Assembly: GCA_910584635.1 (NCBI GenBank)
Contig: CAJUBA010000030.1
Coordinates: 1 to 7,077 of the forward strand
Length of the DNA stretch: 7,077 bases
Direction of reading: 5' to 3'
Source of the DNA: an uncultured Christensenella sp.
GTDB lineage: Bacteria; Bacillota; Clostridia; Christensenellales; UBA3700
In this document: one piece after another, positions 5,568-7,077 of the stretch
Numbering within the stretch: the first letter of the stretch is position 1
How the letters are laid out: every line of letters begins with the position of its first letter
The notes under the pieces: generated by a model
The model's input: only the letters and a program-made list of their open reading frames with translations
Databases searched by the model: none
What the model was told of the DNA's origin: nothing
Translations under genes and position numbers: made by a program

Positions 5568-7077
5568 ATGGATATAGGGAATAAGAAATTGAAAGGCATT
5601 TTTGTCTTATCGGTGTTGATTATATTATGCTTATGTTTGGCAAGCATAATATCTTACTTTATACCGAATAAATCGGCGGATGCAATATCTGATCTGTCAA
5701 ACGCTACAAATATAGGGGAATTATTATTAAATGATTACACTACAAGAGCAGATAAAATGGTCTTTAACGGTAGTAATTTGGAACTTTTATATAAGCAATT
5801 AACGGGAACAGCGACTTATGACAAAGTTGAGGAATTATCTGAAAAGACTTTGAATAGCGATAATTTCCGAACAAACAACGATGGAAAAGATATAACGGTT
5901 ACAATTAACGGACTTGTATGGAACGCAACGTATTTATCCAGAAATAGGGACGGAGACCCAATAGTAACGTTGTGGCTAGCGAATTCCAATCAGTTGCCAT
6001 CCGCTTATAGGACATCAAATTGGAACGATTATTCAAATAATACAAATGGTGCATATCCCGCAAATATGTATGGAACAAGCAAGATAAGAGCGGTAACATT
6101 AAATAATGGCGGAAAATATGCAACTTCATTAACTACTTTATCAGATGAAGAAGTAGAGCAAGACCCGAATAGTCCTTTTGCTAAATACACAATGGACGGA
6201 GTAGAAGGATCTTTGACATCATTTATAGACGCTCCTTCAAATGTTGCATGGCAAGAAACCGTTTCAACAAGGACTAACAATTTTGAAGCAAACGGTTCAT
6301 ATTTCTCTTACAACTTTAATAATGATAATTATTCAACTACTATGGGCAATTTTTTTGATGCCGCTCATGATTATCAAAATAAAACAGGATATTCAAATTG
6401 GAAAGAGGATAAAATATGGTTGCCGTCGATGGCTGAAACTGGATGGTATCAAGAATCAGGCTATAATAGGCGCGGACTTTGGAAGACAATTAACGGACAA
6501 AGAGGCAATGACAATGGAACGAATAAGGCTCAAGCAAATACTTGGGTTCGTTCTGCCTATGAGAGATTATATTCAACGCCTTTTATGCTTTTGGCAGATG
6601 GTTCTCATGTTAGTCATGACCTATTAGCAAACACATCCTGTTCTATCCGCCCGGCATTTCACTTAAACCTTAGAAAAGCGGAAGAAGCGTCCAACGCTAT
6701 AGCAGTACCGCCTACGACAGGAGAGAGTATATATAACGCAGAAGCAGTAGACCTTACAAGCGAGGCTTGGTATACGGACAATATAAAGAACTACGTCGAC
6801 GTAAGTTATGAGTACTTCAAAGTAGGACAAGACCCTGCTACGGAGACGGGAACAACGGTAACCGAGATAAAAAACGCGGGAGTATACAAAGTAAAGTTTT
6901 CAATCAAAGACCCGACGTTGCATCTATGGAAAGGAGGCGGAGGAGCCAAGACTTTGACGTATACGGTCAAGCAAAAGAGTTTGGGAGTAAACTTTAACGC
7001 GGACGCTAATCCTCCCACGGCGATACCTACGGGATTGTGTTCAAGCGAGAGTAATAATCTTCAAGACACAATACTAA
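5568..7077 (+). CDS. Secreted or surface protein with DUF6273-like and Ig-like domains (3' end outside window)
   Basis: The frame runs from ATG 5568 through the right edge without a stop (503 complete codons). Residues 1-32 are a signal sequence or membrane anchor: KK at 6-7, then a hydrophobic core (GIFVLSVLIILCLCLASIIS). Residues about 110-368 resemble DUF6273, a Clostridia-rich domain of unknown function: GLVWNATYLS (115-124), VTLWLANS (133-140), YPANMYGTSKIRA (163-175), IWLPSMAETGW (283-293), WVRSAY (326-331) and SIRPAFHLNL (359-368). Residues about 400-468 look like an Ig-like beta-sandwich unit (VDVSYEYFKVG, AGVYKVKFSI, KTLTYTVKQK). This suggests a long repetitive extracellular protein, but no anchor motif is visible because the gene is cut. 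A GGGG at 5559-5562 is the only ribosome binding site candidate. Codon choice changes near residue 370. Role unknown; adhesion or another surface function is a guess. Confidence 0.85.
   Translation, partial: MDIGNKKLKGIFVLSVLIILCLCLASIISYFIPNKSADAISDLSNATNIGELLLNDYTTRADKMVFNGSNLELLYKQLTGTATYDKVEELSEKTLNSDNFRTNNDGKDITVTINGLVWNATYLSRNRDGDPIVTLWLANSNQLPSAYRTSNWNDYSNNTNGAYPANMYGTSKIRAVTLNNGGKYATSLTTLSDEEVEQDPNSPFAKYTMDGVEGSLTSFIDAPSNVAWQETVSTRTNNFEANGSYFSYNFNNDNYSTTMGNFFDAAHDYQNKTGYSNWKEDKIWLPSMAETGWYQESGYNRRGLWKTINGQRGNDNGTNKAQANTWVRSAYERLYSTPFMLLADGSHVSHDLLANTSCSIRPAFHLNLRKAEEASNAIAVPPTTGESIYNAEAVDLTSEAWYTDNIKNYVDVSYEYFKVGQDPATETGTTVTEIKNAGVYKVKFSIKDPTLHLWKGGGGAKTLTYTVKQKSLGVNFNADANPPTAIPTGLCSSESNNLQDTIL

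Noticed and set aside
6241..6627. 128-codon plus-strand open frame inside the surface-protein gene
   Set aside because: It is out of frame with the continuous 503-codon frame, which carries the signal peptide and DUF6273-like motifs.

Overview
The window looks like a chromosomal segment of a low-to-moderate-GC Gram-positive bacterium, most likely a member of the Clostridia. The clues are a groES-groEL operon under a near-consensus CIRCE operator (HrcA-type control, typical of Firmicutes), strong AGGAGG ribosome binding sites on that operon, a single-pass membrane protein with a SPOR-like domain, and a surface protein with a DUF6273-like domain of the kind common in gut Clostridia. The species cannot be named from this sequence.

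Layout, left to right. Positions 3-1007 (+) hold the 3' part of a gene for a Val/Glu/Lys/Pro-repeat protein with an unrecognised C-terminal domain. Its frame is open to the left edge, so it probably begins outside the window. It is followed by a dispersed repeat copy (1030-1081) and a strong terminator (1100-1150). A second hairpin (1188-1225) ends the leftward groES-groEL operon, so the two transcription units converge. groEL is at 1248-2873 (-) and groES at 2893-3180 (-). Their promoter (3236-3264) and CIRCE (3201-3227) lie in a divergent intergenic region shared with a rightward dCMP deaminase gene (3422-3871), which has its own terminator (3944-3982). Next comes a 333-residue acidic, single-pass membrane protein with a SPOR-like domain (4058-5059, +). 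A 508-bp gene-free stretch (5060-5567) is packed with repeats: an inverted second copy of the 1030-1081 repeat, a REP-like imperfect palindrome, and a 20-bp perfect inverted repeat whose right arm lies inside a 13-bp hairpin. It leads into a large secreted or surface protein gene (5568 to beyond 7077, +), cut by the right edge.

Functional picture. The centre is housekeeping: chaperonin, pyrimidine deoxynucleotide metabolism and probably an envelope or division factor. The two edge genes look accessory: a low-complexity repeat protein and a mosaic surface protein next to repeat-rich DNA. No CRISPR array, rRNA, tRNA, intact insertion sequence or recognisable defence system is visible. The most noteworthy items are the dispersed inverted repeat, the hairpin and inverted-repeat structure just upstream of the surface gene, and the codon-usage break inside that gene.
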